A stretch of 64,000 nt of DNA from Bacillus testis (GTDB taxonomy: Bacteria; Bacillota; Bacilli; Bacillales; DSM-1321). The first letter of the stretch is position 1; each line of letters begins with the position of its first letter. The position numbers and the translations under genes were made by a program. The notes beneath the pieces were generated by a model. The model was not told the DNA's origin, did no database searches, and saw nothing but the letters and a program-made list of their open reading frames with translations. Of the stretch, positions 1 to 7,909 are shown piece after piece. The stretch spans positions 2,121,852 to 2,185,851 of the forward strand of contig NZ_LN851186.1 of assembly GCF_001243895.1 (NCBI RefSeq), read 5' to 3'.

Positions 1-208
1 TCCCGTGGTACCACCTTACTTGAATTCCCTCTATTCGAAAGAATCCCGCTTAACTGATAACGCTCAGGTATGCGCCCGGTTATTAATCGGGACTGTGAAG
101 GCAGGTTCAGCGGCAGCCTCGCCAAGGAGTCTTTCAGCTGGTAAACTCCATTCTCTGTTTGGCAATCTGTTCCGCGTACTATTCCTTACGTAACGTTCAT
201 TATTGTTT
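1..208 (-). promoter_or_regulatory. T-box riboswitch leader (target gene off the left edge)
   Basis: Read on the minus strand, the last bases in the window (15 to 1) are GGTGGTACCACGGGA, the conserved T-box that pairs with the acceptor end of uncharged tRNA. Upstream are typical Stem I features: AGAGAATGGAG, a distal GGAGT/ACTCC helix around positions 132-152, and then a CGTTATC..TTAAGCGGG stretch near 38-65. T-box leaders control aminoacyl-tRNA synthetase, amino-acid biosynthesis or uptake genes, so such a gene should start just left of base 1. I could not assign the specifier codon, so the amino acid is unknown. Confidence 0.85.
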
Positions 209-214
209 TTTAAT

Positions 215-243
215 AGTATGCATAGTATTTCCTGTTATGTCAA
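215..243 (-). promoter_or_regulatory. SigA promoter of the T-box transcript
   Basis: On the minus strand TTGACA (238-243) is followed after 17 bases by CATACT (215-220), a good housekeeping promoter. Transcription would start near 208, at the beginning of the T-box leader and just past the stop codon of the marR-like gene, which makes the leader independent of that gene. Confidence 0.65.
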
Positions 244-259
244 TAACCAAATCATTCTC

Positions 260-706
260 TTACAGATCAAAAAAAGCTTGGTTCATCCTTTCTAATAGGC
301 AGCCGAAGCTTTGTCTTTCCTCAGGGGACCAATCGGAAACGATTTGGCTGTATCTCTCCATACGCAACGCCCGGTCTTTCCGCAATGTTTTTTCGCCTAG
401 CGGTGTCAGTTGGAAAACGCTCACTCGCTTATCCGTCTTGCTGGTTTGTCTGTCTATGAATTGCTTTTTTTCCAATACAGCTACCTGTCTGCTTATGGTC
501 GAAAGATCGAGGCGAAATGCAGCTGCCATTCCTTTCACTTGATCGGGGCCATGTTCATCCAGATGCCTCATCAATAAATAGCTTGATCGTTCAAGCAATC
601 CTATTTTTTTCTCTGTTTGATCGACATACATGGCCCGTCTGATGAAGGTTGTCATTTGATATTCGATTCTCTCAACATCTTTTATTTTTTGGTGTAGCTG
701 TTCCAA
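260..706 (-). CDS. MarR-family transcriptional regulator
   Basis: The 148-residue protein is of normal MarR length, with a winged-helix DNA-binding region around residues 55-105 (LDLSTISRQVAVLEKK recognition helix, then DKRVSVFQLTPLGE in the wing) and dimerisation helices at both ends. It starts at TTG (704-706) preceded by AAGGAG with 8 bases of spacing. It is transcribed divergently from lrgAB, and the shared 170-base region holds two palindromic motifs over the lrgA promoter, so it probably represses lrgAB and perhaps itself. The ligand is unknown. Family assignment is firm; the target is inferred from position. Confidence 0.88.
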   Translation of the reverse strand: MEQLHQKIKDVERIEYQMTTFIRRAMYVDQTEKKIGLLERSSYLLMRHLDEHGPDQVKGMAAAFRLDLSTISRQVAVLEKKQFIDRQTSKTDKRVSVFQLTPLGEKTLRKDRALRMERYSQIVSDWSPEERQSFGCLLERMNQAFFDL

Positions 707-761
707 TAGTAGGACTCCTTTTTATTAACTCTTCTGGTGAAAGCGCTACAGCACTTTTCTT

Positions 762-789
762 TTGACATATAATCTGCTACTTGTATAAT
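762..789 (+). promoter_or_regulatory. SigA promoter for lrgAB
   Basis: TTGACA at 762-767 and TATAAT at 784-789 are separated by 16 bases. The -10 lies inside the palindrome 781-793, so a repressor bound there would block the promoter. On the opposite strand the same palindrome offers TATTAT as a possible -10 for the marR-like gene. Confidence 0.6.
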
Positions 790-814
790 ACAACCATATA
801 GTTGCACGATACAA
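781..814. promoter_or_regulatory. Tandem MarR-type operator candidates
   Basis: TTGTATAATACAA (781-793) is a perfect palindrome around one central base, and TTGCACGATACAA (802-814) is a related imperfect copy. Their centres are 21 bases apart, i.e. two helical turns, so two dimers could bind the same face. The first site covers the lrgA -10. Size and symmetry fit MarR operators; the assignment to the adjacent regulator is inference. Confidence 0.5.
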
Positions 815-877
815 GTAATTTTCGGAAAAATACTAAAGAAGGTGAATTGCCGCTTTTGAAAAAAGCGCATAGTAAAT

Positions 878-1252
878 ATGATGATCAAAACTATTTTTCA
901 AGTTTGTATATTAATTATTTTTTCTGCCGTTGGTTCATTTTTGCATAATACCATACATATCCCCATACCCGGCAGCATCTTAGGGTTGTTGTTATTATTC
1001 GTAGCTCTATCATTCAATATACTTCCATCACGGTTTGTGGACCAAGGCGCTAATTTTTTAATAGCGTTCTTCCCGCTTTTGTTTGTTCCCGTGTTCATAG
1101 GTGTCATGAATTATTCGTCTCTCTTGTCTCTCAAAGGAATATTATTGCTTATTTTAATAATTGTCAGCACAGCGATCACCATGGTCTTGGCAGGCTCTGC
1201 CAGCCAAATAATTGAAAGATTCCAGCATAAAAAGGAAGTTGAACACCTATGA
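878..1252 (+). CDS. lrgA: LrgA/CidA-family holin-like membrane protein
   Basis: A 124-residue protein with four hydrophobic segments and the family signature IPIPGSILGLLLLF near residues 28-41. LrgA/CidA proteins are small holin-like membrane proteins linked to murein hydrolase control and, in some bacteria, to pyruvate or overflow metabolism together with LrgB. Two ATGs stand side by side (878 and 881) and neither has a good ribosome binding site, so the start and its translation level are uncertain. The stop codon overlaps the lrgB start (ATGA, 1249-1252), indicating translational coupling. A divergent MarR regulator likely controls the pair. Confidence 0.85.
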   Translation: MMIKTIFQVCILIIFSAVGSFLHNTIHIPIPGSILGLLLLFVALSFNILPSRFVDQGANFLIAFFPLLFVPVFIGVMNYSSLLSLKGILLLILIIVSTAITMVLAGSASQIIERFQHKKEVEHL

Positions 1253-1938
1253 CCATTCTTTTGGCTATCTTATTCATTGCGGCAACAGTTCTCGTTTTCC
1301 TGTTGTGCAAAAAAATCTATTTTCGATACACCATTCCGCTTCTATTGCCTATTTTGACAACCACATTCATATTGGTTTTATTATTGGTTTTATTCCATAT
1401 TCCGTATAAAACATACATGATTGGCGGCCAATATATTAATATGATGCTTGGGCCAGCTGTGGTATCCTTGGCTTTTCCTTTATATAAACAGCGTAAAACG
1501 ATTGCCAAGTATATGGTTCCCATCATAGGCGGGGTAGTGACTGGTGTGGTCGGCGGGATGTTGAGCGGCATTTTGCTTGGGCATGCAGCCGGCTTGACAA
1601 GAAATCTGCTTGTTTCGATTATGCCAAAATCATTGACAACGCCTGTAGCTGTCCAGGTTGCTACTTCACTGGGAGGCGTACCGGCCATGACGGCACTCTT
1701 TGTTATGATCGCCGGATTGTCCGGAGCTATATTCGGGCCATATATTTTACGGTTTTTCCGCATAGAAAGCTTGCTTGGAAAAGGAATTGCACTCGGCAGC
1801 GCATCACATGCACTTGGGACAACCAAAGCGGCAGAATACGGTGAACTGCCTTTTTCGATGAGTTCAGTCGCCATGACACTAAGTGCTATTATGGGTTCGA
1901 TCATTGGTCCTGTCCTCATTTGGATGATGCAGATTTAA
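1249..1938 (+). CDS. lrgB: LrgB-family membrane protein
   Basis: This 229-residue hydrophobic protein has the LrgB layout: several transmembrane helices and the conserved stretches SIMPKSLTTPVA (about 124-135) and GSASHALGTTKA (about 183-194). LrgB works with LrgA/CidA in control of cell lysis or small-molecule export. Its length matches the family. It overlaps lrgA by four bases and is followed by a hairpin terminator, so lrgAB is a two-gene operon. Confidence 0.9.
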   Translation: MTILLAILFIAATVLVFLLCKKIYFRYTIPLLLPILTTTFILVLLLVLFHIPYKTYMIGGQYINMMLGPAVVSLAFPLYKQRKTIAKYMVPIIGGVVTGVVGGMLSGILLGHAAGLTRNLLVSIMPKSLTTPVAVQVATSLGGVPAMTALFVMIAGLSGAIFGPYILRFFRIESLLGKGIALGSASHALGTTKAAEYGELPFSMSSVAMTLSAIMGSIIGPVLIWMMQI

Positions 1939-1976
1939 TAGAAAAAAGAATAAGATTTTGCTGTATTTAGCAAAGG

Positions 1977-2033
1977 AGGGATATGATCATTTTTCTTAAT
2001 GAAAAAATTTTCATATCCCTTTTCCTTCTTTTT
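1977..2033 (+). terminator. Terminator after lrgAB
   Basis: AGGGATATGA (1977-1986) pairs with TCATATCCCT (2011-2020) across an AT-rich loop and is followed by a T-rich tract. Confidence 0.6.
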
Positions 2034-2093
2034 CATTATAATAGTGTGGATGGCTAATATTCAGAAACTTGCAGAATTGAGGTGAGGGAAGCG

Positions 2094-3017
2094 ATGAGCT
2101 CTTATTCTCCCTATCACATTTTTGACCGTAATAATTGGAAAACACTGCGCAACCATACCCCGCTTCGGCTTACAGAGTCAGAGCTTGAAGAGTTAAAAGG
2201 CGTAAATGAAAACATTTCGATCAAAGAAGTAGAAGATGTTTATTTGCCGCTAACCCGGTTGATTAACTTACAAGTCCAAGCTTCACAACAATTACATAAA
2301 GCAACATTTTCTTTTTTGGACCAGCCACCCAAAAAAGTACCATATATAATAGGGATTGCCGGCAGTGTTGCAGTGGGCAAAAGCACGATAGCCCGTTTGC
2401 TTCAGACATTGCTGTCACGGTGGGCGAACCACCCCCATGTTGAATTAATCACAACGGATGGATTCTTATACAATAATGCGATATTGGAAGAAAAAGGACT
2501 AATGAATCGAAAAGGGTTTCCGGAAAGCTATGATACCGAAAAAATGATTGATTTTATCTCGGACATCAAAGCCGGCAAGATGAAAACGGAAGCACCTATA
2601 TACTCCCATTTGGAATATGATATCCTCCCTGAAGAAAAGCAAGTAATATCTAATCCTGATATCTTAATCGTGGAAGGGATTAATGTACTGCAGGTAAATA
2701 AAAATGATACCATTTTCATGAGTGACTTCTTTGATTTCTCTCTTTATATCGATGCAAATGAAAAGGATATCGAACAATGGTATATTGAACGTTTTTGCAC
2801 ATTGCAGCAAACAGCCTTCAAAAATCCAGCATCGTATTTCCACCGTTATACCAGCTTATCAAAAGAAAGCGCTATCAAGCGTGCTATGCAATTTTGGTCT
2901 GAAATCAATGCAATCAATCTCCATGAGAATATCCTGCCAACCAGGGGCAGAGCTAATGTGATTCTTCAAAAAGGGGCAGATCACAGCGTAGAACATGTTT
3001 ATTTAAGAAAGCTATAA
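2094..3017 (+). CDS. coaA: Type I pantothenate kinase
   Basis: Phosphorylates pantothenate with ATP, the first and usually rate-limiting step of coenzyme A synthesis, in the cytosol. The 307-residue protein has the P-loop [12 protein letters not shown] (about residues 87-98), TTDGFLYNN and YSHLEYDI, all typical of bacterial CoaA, and about the usual length. I chose ATG 2094, preceded by AGGTGAGGG, over the in-frame GTG at 2082, which lacks a suitable ribosome binding site. The gene stands alone, closed by a strong terminator; TATAAT at 2037-2042 may be its -10, without a convincing -35. Confidence 0.93.
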   Translation: MSSYSPYHIFDRNNWKTLRNHTPLRLTESELEELKGVNENISIKEVEDVYLPLTRLINLQVQASQQLHKATFSFLDQPPKKVPYIIGIAGSVAVGKSTIARLLQTLLSRWANHPHVELITTDGFLYNNAILEEKGLMNRKGFPESYDTEKMIDFISDIKAGKMKTEAPIYSHLEYDILPEEKQVISNPDILIVEGINVLQVNKNDTIFMSDFFDFSLYIDANEKDIEQWYIERFCTLQQTAFKNPASYFHRYTSLSKESAIKRAMQFWSEINAINLHENILPTRGRANVILQKGADHSVEHVYLRKL

Positions 3018-3028
3018 TAGGATTCTAT

Positions 3029-3066
3029 AAGGATCAGACATCTATTGTCTGATCCTTATTTTTTCT
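3029..3066 (+). terminator. Terminator after coaA
   Basis: AAGGATCAGACA (3029-3040) and TGTCTGATCCTT (3046-3057) form a perfect 12-bp stem with a 5-base loop, followed by TATTTTTT. Confidence 0.85.
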
Positions 3067-3206
3067 ATTCTCTATCCTGCAAAAATGTCTAAGAGAGATC
3101 TCCTTCTTACATTATAGAATGGGTTACTAGTATAGAGGTGAAAATCGAGGTATGTGTGTTTATGTTTAGGCAAATAAAAGATGGATTGCTTGTATGGGCC
3201 TGGATT

Positions 3207-3250
3207 AAAAAAGAGATTAAACCTGCAAGATGCATGTTCAATCTCTTTAC
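3207..3250 (-). terminator. Terminator after the 104-residue gene
   Basis: On the minus strand AAAGAGATT pairs with AATCTCTTT, with an inner AAC.TGC/GCA.GTT helix, followed by six T. It sits right after the stop codon at 3255. Confidence 0.75.
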
Positions 3251-3254
3251 CACT

Positions 3255-3569
3255 TTAATTGGTTTTTGATTCCTCGAAAAGGATCACTTTGTTGTTGTCT
3301 GAGTGGCTACGAGGTTTTGAAGACAAAGTTTGTACACGGATTTGTGCCAACAACAGGTCTAATTGGGCAATCACCAATTCAAGGTCGTCCGAAAGAGCCC
3401 CTTCTTTTAAGGTTCTATGGATTTCATCCCAGACTTTTTCATTTTCTTCTTTAGTTAAAGTCGCATCCTTGACAATATACTCTTTGATTTCTAATTCTGT
3501 CGCCTCAATAGCTTTTACTAAATTTTGATACTGATATACTTTCTCCACAAACTCTTTATGTACTAACAT
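3255..3569 (-). CDS. Small hypothetical coiled-coil protein
   Basis: A 104-residue hydrophilic protein, rich in Glu, Lys and Leu, with long predicted helices (roughly 8-40 and 55-85), no membrane segment and no cysteine. I do not recognise the family. The ATG at 3567-3569 is preferred over the GTG nine bases upstream because GGAGAGG lies 8 bases before it. It is a single gene with its own terminator; upstream is an AT-rich near-palindrome (3599-3616) that may be an operator. Confidence 0.65.
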   Translation of the reverse strand: MLVHKEFVEKVYQYQNLVKAIEATELEIKEYIVKDATLTKEENEKVWDEIHRTLKEGALSDDLELVIAQLDLLLAQIRVQTLSSKPRSHSDNNKVILFEESKTN

Positions 3570-3598
3570 TGTTTCCACCTCTCCAAAAACGTTATATT

Positions 3599-3616
3599 TG
3601 TATAATTAATTGTACA
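3599..3616. promoter_or_regulatory. AT-rich near-palindrome upstream of the 104-residue gene
   Basis: TGTATAATTAATTGTACA is an 18-base dyad with one mismatched pair, 30-47 bases before the start codon, where a promoter would lie. Its form resembles sites bound by MarR/OhrR-type or other dimeric regulators. The regulator is unknown. Confidence 0.35.
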
Positions 3617-3711
3617 CGAATATTGTTTGATTGAATATTTGTAATAATTTCTATTATGCTTCAACGAAAGGATTAATATTGTTAATACTGATTTCTTTTT
3701 AAAAAAGTCCA

Positions 3712-3743
3712 TGCAAAAAGGCCTCCACTTATGTTGGAGGCCT
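3712..3743 (-). terminator. Terminator after the aldolase-type gene
   Basis: On the minus strand AGGCCTCCA and TGGAGGCCT form a 9-bp stem followed by TTTTT, five bases after the stop codon. Confidence 0.85.
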
Positions 3744-3747
3744 ATCT

Positions 3748-4809
3748 TTATACCAATACTGATGAGTCGGTAATATTTATTTCTTTTCGAATCGCTTTGA
3801 GCGTTTCTAAAAAAGCATCCACTTGTTTCACATCTGTAGCCCAAGAAGTGATTAAACGAACCGCCGAATGTGTGTCATCTATTTTTTCCCACACATAGAA
3901 CAGGAATTGTTCCTGTAGTTTTTCTATATACGCATGAGGCAGAATCGGAAATACCTGGTTTGTGGTAGAATGGGCAAGAAAGGAAAAACCTTGTTCTTCT
4001 ATGCCTTTCTGAAGCCGTTCAGCCATCGCATTAGCATGTTCAGCCAGATCATACATAAGATGATTGCTGAATAATTCACTGAATTGGATGCCCAACAAAC
4101 GGGATTTCGCGAGCATGGCCCCTTTTTGTTTCATATTCATTCTGAACCCTTGTTTTAGATCCTTATGACAGATGACCAATGCTTCTCCAAACATGGCGCC
4201 GCTTTTTGTGCCGCCTATATAGAAAGCATCTACCATTGATGCCAATTCGGATATTGTAACATCATTGTCTTTTGCACTGAGCGCTGATGCCAGACGGGCA
4301 CCGTCTACATATAGATACAGTCCGTGTTCTGTGCAATAATCTCGTAGCGACTTAAGTTCTTGCTTGCTGTATATGGTACCAATCTCTGTCGGATTGGAAA
4401 TATAGATTAATTTTGGCTCAACCGTATGTTCATCCGTCAATTGAGCGACGACCGGATGAATGGCATCACAAGTTAGTTTTCCCTCCGTACCGGGGACCGT
4501 AATGACTTTATGGCCTGTTGCTTCAATCGCACCAGCTTCATTGACAAAGATATGTCCCGTTTCGGCAGCAATTACAGCTTCCCAAGGTTTAAGAAATGCT
4601 GAAATGGCGGTAAGGTTTGTCTGTGTCCCTCCCATTAATAGATGAACATCCGCATCCGGTTTGTTCATTTGCTCACGTATCAACCGCACGGCACGCTCCG
4701 TGAAAGAATCGTATCCATAGCCCTCTTCTTGCAGCATATTGGTTTCCATTAATTTTTGAAGAATGGCTGGGTGGGCTCCTTCACTATAATCATTTTTAAA
4801 ACTGTACAT
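3748..4809 (-). CDS. Threonine aldolase / beta-eliminating lyase family PLP enzyme
   Basis: A 353-residue fold-type I PLP enzyme resembling low-specificity L-threonine aldolase (cleaves threonine or allo-threonine to glycine and acetaldehyde). Visible: start MYSFKNDYSEGAHP, cofactor-site GGTQTNL (60-66), VDGAR (168-172, Asp169 to the pyridine nitrogen) and GGTKSGA, where Lys202 is the likely Schiff-base lysine. Length fits the family. I chose the ATG at 4809 after GGAGG; the longer frame would add an implausible hydrophobic leader. It is monocistronic with a strong terminator. Exact substrate is not certain; other aromatic or hydroxy amino-acid lyases share this fold. Confidence 0.85.
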   Translation of the reverse strand: MYSFKNDYSEGAHPAILQKLMETNMLQEEGYGYDSFTERAVRLIREQMNKPDADVHLLMGGTQTNLTAISAFLKPWEAVIAAETGHIFVNEAGAIEATGHKVITVPGTEGKLTCDAIHPVVAQLTDEHTVEPKLIYISNPTEIGTIYSKQELKSLRDYCTEHGLYLYVDGARLASALSAKDNDVTISELASMVDAFYIGGTKSGAMFGEALVICHKDLKQGFRMNMKQKGAMLAKSRLLGIQFSELFSNHLMYDLAEHANAMAERLQKGIEEQGFSFLAHSTTNQVFPILPHAYIEKLQEQFLFYVWEKIDDTHSAVRLITSWATDVKQVDAFLETLKAIRKEINITDSSVLV

Positions 4810-4975
4810 ATTTCCATTACCTCCGCCTGCTGAATACACCTGAAGAATGATAAGGTATATTAATAATAACAGTAATATTATACACCAATACAAGGTGGGA
4901 CCAAATTATTTAATATGTCCATACAAGGTTTTGTATAATAGATGAATGAACAAATAGCAGGACGGAGAGATGTAC

Positions 4976-5272
4976 ATGTCGAATATCGAAAAAGAAAAAC
5001 AAATTATAGCCGCATACCAACAAGAGGAATCTAAAATGGTGCTTCTGTTCGCTCAATGGTGCATTAATAATGATGTAAATCCGATGGAATTATACAGCAA
5101 GGCGTATCCTGGACAGGGCCAAAATAAGCTATTGACGGATATATTGCCGTTGACTGTACCAAAAGAAGAAGCATATCACATTTCTAGCCAGCTTTTGCTG
5201 GACGTTCTTGCTTCGTATGGAAACGATGACCTGGCTTTTGTCATCCAAGAGTATCTTATGAAGAAGAAGTAA
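4976..5272 (+). CDS. Small conserved hypothetical protein
   Basis: A 98-residue protein without signal peptide or membrane segment, predicted to be mostly helical, with a single Cys in LFAQWCINNDVNPMELY. It reads as a real bacillar gene: CGGAGAG lies 8 bases before the ATG at 4976, while the ATG at 4970 is too close to it. Upstream TTTTGTATAAT at 4930-4941 offers a -10. Thirty-three bases separate it from the hydrolase gene downstream, so they are probably co-transcribed. No function can be given. Confidence 0.7.
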   Translation: MSNIEKEKQIIAAYQQEESKMVLLFAQWCINNDVNPMELYSKAYPGQGQNKLLTDILPLTVPKEEAYHISSQLLLDVLASYGNDDLAFVIQEYLMKKK

Positions 5273-5305
5273 GAAAATAGGATAGAAAGTGAGGAGGAAA
5301 AAGAA

Positions 5306-6127
5306 ATGAAAATCGTCTATCAGGATCAAATATGCACTGTTTTTCAAAGCGAGTTATATGCAACAACGAGTACAATTGTTCAGACTTCTACAGCTATTAT
5401 TATAGCTGACCCTAATTGGCTGCCATCTGAAGTTGCAACCATTGTAGAATATGTGGAAGAGATACGTAATGGACGATCTCTATATCTTCTTTTTACACAT
5501 AGCGATTTTGATCATATTATAGGCTTTGGAGCCTTCCCTGATGCACAAGTAATTGCGAGTAAGGAATTGGCTGACCATCCTGATAAAGAGACTATTCTGG
5601 AGCAGGTAAACCTATTTGATCAAAAGTACTATTGTGCCCGATCCTATCAACATGCCTACCCTGTTGTAGATTATCCCATACAGAACGATCAAGAGACTCT
5701 TTCAATCGGTGATATGAATCTCACTTTTTATAAAGCTCCGGGCCACACAAATGATGGTCTTATTACAATAATAGAACCTCAAGGTATCTGTATTGCCGGC
5801 GATTATTTCTCTGATGTAGAATTTCCTTTTATCTATGATGACAGCAGACATTACGAAAACACATTGAAAAAACTCACAGAAATAGGAACATACCACACGC
5901 TTCGCCTGCTGATTCCCGGCCATGGAAATCCGGCGCTGGAACAAGTTGATATGCTCACTCGCCAAAAAGTAGGACTAGTATATATCCAACAAGTTAGAGA
6001 TTTGATTAAAACCGGACAAACAGAAGATTCATCGTTGGAATTGATCAAGCACTATCCCTATCATAAAGGCCAAATAGAATCACATGACCAGAATATCAAG
6101 CAAATCGCTAAAGAGCTTGGGTATTAG
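5306..6127 (+). CDS. Metallo-beta-lactamase-fold hydrolase
   Basis: A 273-residue protein of the MBL superfamily. The metal-binding signature is THSDFDH (64-70), then APGHTNDG (His147), AGDYFSD (Asp166) and IPGHGNP (His206). The usual HxHxDH motif has Asp67 in place of the second His, so metal affinity or substrate differs from classical glyoxalase II-like enzymes. There is no signal peptide, so it is cytosolic. It starts at ATG 5306 after GTGAGGAGGA. It is likely in an operon with the preceding 98-residue gene. Substrate unknown. Confidence 0.82.
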   Translation: MKIVYQDQICTVFQSELYATTSTIVQTSTAIIIADPNWLPSEVATIVEYVEEIRNGRSLYLLFTHSDFDHIIGFGAFPDAQVIASKELADHPDKETILEQVNLFDQKYYCARSYQHAYPVVDYPIQNDQETLSIGDMNLTFYKAPGHTNDGLITIIEPQGICIAGDYFSDVEFPFIYDDSRHYENTLKKLTEIGTYHTLRLLIPGHGNPALEQVDMLTRQKVGLVYIQQVRDLIKTGQTEDSSLELIKHYPYHKGQIESHDQNIKQIAKELGY

Positions 6128-6225
6128 TGGTAATGGGAGTTCAGTGGAAGTTACAGAAAAGTGAAAATTATCCTTTTATTGTTTGAGTGGTTTTGATAGT
6201 GTTAATGTGTTTTGTTGTTTTAATT

Positions 6226-6250
6226 ATTATTGATAATTTGGAACATAGTT
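6226..6250 (-). other. Ter-like replication terminator site 1
   Basis: Minus strand reads ACTATGTTCCAAATTATC, matching 16 of 18 positions of the B. subtilis RTP B-site consensus as I recall it (WCTATGTACYAAATNTTC). CTAA sits at the expected distance upstream, in the A-site half. It lies in a 350-base convergent intergenic region. An RTP homologue is encoded at 14,669-15,064, and near-identical copies occur at 15.3 and 48.6 kb. The A-then-B direction runs leftward, so the B side faces low coordinates and would stop a rightward-moving fork. Confidence 0.6.
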
Positions 6251-6344
6251 GTTTTAGAATTATAGAACATTCTCATTATACTCTTCACTTCCTGGATTTT
6301 TGCGATTCATGTCCAGAAATGCCGCTTTTTCTCTGTGCAAAATA

Positions 6345-6396
6345 AAAATAAAGAAGGAAAAACATATATAAATGCCTGTTTTTCCTTCTTTATTTT
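6345..6396. terminator. Bidirectional terminator
   Basis: AAAATAAAGAAGGAAAAACA (6345-6364) and its complement (6377-6396) form a 20-bp stem with a 12-base loop, A-rich on one side and T-rich on the other. It closes hemAT on the minus strand and can serve the hydrolase gene on the plus strand. The rest of 6128-6477 holds only the Ter-like site. Confidence 0.8.
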
Positions 6397-6477
6397 GCTT
6401 GCAAAAGTTCTCTTCAGTGGCGAGAATACAATCTAATTTTGTCATTTTGTGCGATTACCCGGAAAATTATTCCTTTA

Positions 6478-7758
6478 TTACCCATGCATGGCCACGGTTA
6501 AACGATCCGCAGATCCTGCTACTTCCACAAATGCTTCCCCTAGCTCATGCACGACATTCACAAAGGAATTGATTTCGCTCTCAATGCTGGAATTGTGTGT
6601 CTTTGTTTCATCAACGGTTTGAAGGATTTCCTCGAATTGCTTAGTTGCCTGAATCATATTTTGATATCCTTGATCTGCTTCTGAGCTAATGTTTTGCAAA
6701 GAATTGCTCAGCTTGTGTACATGTGTATTGATATTGGCGATTAAATCAGAAACCGTAGATACAGATTGCTTTGTTTCTTCCGATAGTTTCCTTACCTCTC
6801 CAGCCACGACGGAAAAGCCGTTTCCATATTCTCCAGCCCTTGCTGCTTCGATAGCAGCATTCAGTGAAAGGAGGTTGGTTTGATCAGCAATTGCTGTTAC
6901 TAAACCGACAATCCCTTTCATTTCCTTCAAAATGAATAAAAGCTGTTCAATATCTTGCTTAATATTGCCAGTCAGTTTTTCTATGTTCGCCATATTTTTA
7001 TGGTGCTGGCTCAATTGCAATTTTCCTTCCTGGGCTTTCGTTTCTGCAAGGCTCGACAAGTCTGTGCCGGACTTGGCATAAGCAGAAATGGCTTCCGATT
7101 GTGCCTGTAGTTGCTGAAAGGCAGCGTTTGTTTCTTCGGAAATGCCTGCCAGATGATCTGCCGTATCCATTACTTGTTTCGTTATTGCTCTTTTCTTCTC
7201 TTCTTCCAGGGACTTAATTCTCAAGCTTTCCGCATCATAAGCCTCAAGGACAAGCTGCTGTTCCAGGTTAATGATTTTGGCAACAGCCATTATGTAGTTA
7301 ATGACAGCCTGATGATCTTCAACCTGTTCATTAATGATTCGCACTATACCGCTGAATAAATGTTGAAAAGCACTTAGATACCATTTGGAATCTAAGCCGA
7401 TTTTTACATGGATGTGGGCAATCCTAAATCGCTGCTCTATAAATTGTTCATCTATGATTCCTGAAAACATTTCTATGATGTGCTTACTCAGTGTCTTTTT
7501 TAGTCTACCCACAGTACTATGCTGATCAATGATTGCAACTAATGTTGGCTCATGCTCTAAATTCTTATAGAAACAATTAATCAATTCAGAAATCGATGAT
7601 TGGATAAAAGGCTGGATTTGATGCAAATAAGATAAATCCTGAGGTTGAAGATCAATCATTTTAATTTGATTGATGAAGTCACTATTCTCAGGAAGTGATA
7701 TTTTCCCTTGATAATCCCTTTGCGTTTGTGCAGGCTGTTCTTTTTTTCGCTTGAACAT
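6478..7758 (-). CDS. hemAT: HemAT globin-coupled aerotaxis transducer
   Basis: A 426-residue soluble chemoreceptor. Residues about 25-180 form a globin sensor domain with the conserved RIAHIHVKIGL (112-122; His115 or His117 the proximal haem ligand) and KWYLSAFQ. Residues about 190-426 are the methyl-accepting signalling domain with the hairpin ADQTNLLSLNAAIEAARAGE and GFSVVAGEVRKLSEET. HemAT binds O2 through haem and signals to CheA/CheW for aerotaxis. There is no membrane segment, and the length matches B. subtilis HemAT. It starts at ATG 7758 after GGGGGAAA. It is monocistronic, far from any visible chemotaxis operon. Confidence 0.92.
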   Translation of the reverse strand: MFKRKKEQPAQTQRDYQGKISLPENSDFINQIKMIDLQPQDLSYLHQIQPFIQSSISELINCFYKNLEHEPTLVAIIDQHSTVGRLKKTLSKHIIEMFSGIIDEQFIEQRFRIAHIHVKIGLDSKWYLSAFQHLFSGIVRIINEQVEDHQAVINYIMAVAKIINLEQQLVLEAYDAESLRIKSLEEEKKRAITKQVMDTADHLAGISEETNAAFQQLQAQSEAISAYAKSGTDLSSLAETKAQEGKLQLSQHHKNMANIEKLTGNIKQDIEQLLFILKEMKGIVGLVTAIADQTNLLSLNAAIEAARAGEYGNGFSVVAGEVRKLSEETKQSVSTVSDLIANINTHVHKLSNSLQNISSEADQGYQNMIQATKQFEEILQTVDETKTHNSSIESEINSFVNVVHELGEAFVEVAGSADRLTVAMHG

Positions 7759-7861
7759 TATGTTATTTCCCCCTGGATTATACTTTCAATTGAGATATGC
7801 TGGCAAATCTTATGTAAATTATACCATTACAATAGGGTTAAAGTCATAATCCATAAGTCAC

Positions 7862-7903
7862 AAAAAAGAGCTATTTCATATTTATATGGAATAACTCTTT
7901 TGA
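7862..7903 (-). terminator. Terminator after the radical SAM gene
   Basis: On the minus strand AAAGAGTTATTCCATAT and its partner ATATGAAATAGCTCTTT form a long stem with two mismatches, followed by a T run, just after the stop codon at 7910. Confidence 0.8.
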
Positions 7904-7909
7904 AACTAC

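Noticed and set aside
3121..3255. Plus-strand frame of about 43 codons after coaA (GTG/ATG near 3,138-3,163)
   Set aside because: It coincides with the minus-strand terminator hairpin at 3,207-3,250, has no convincing coding character and ends at the neighbouring gene's stop.
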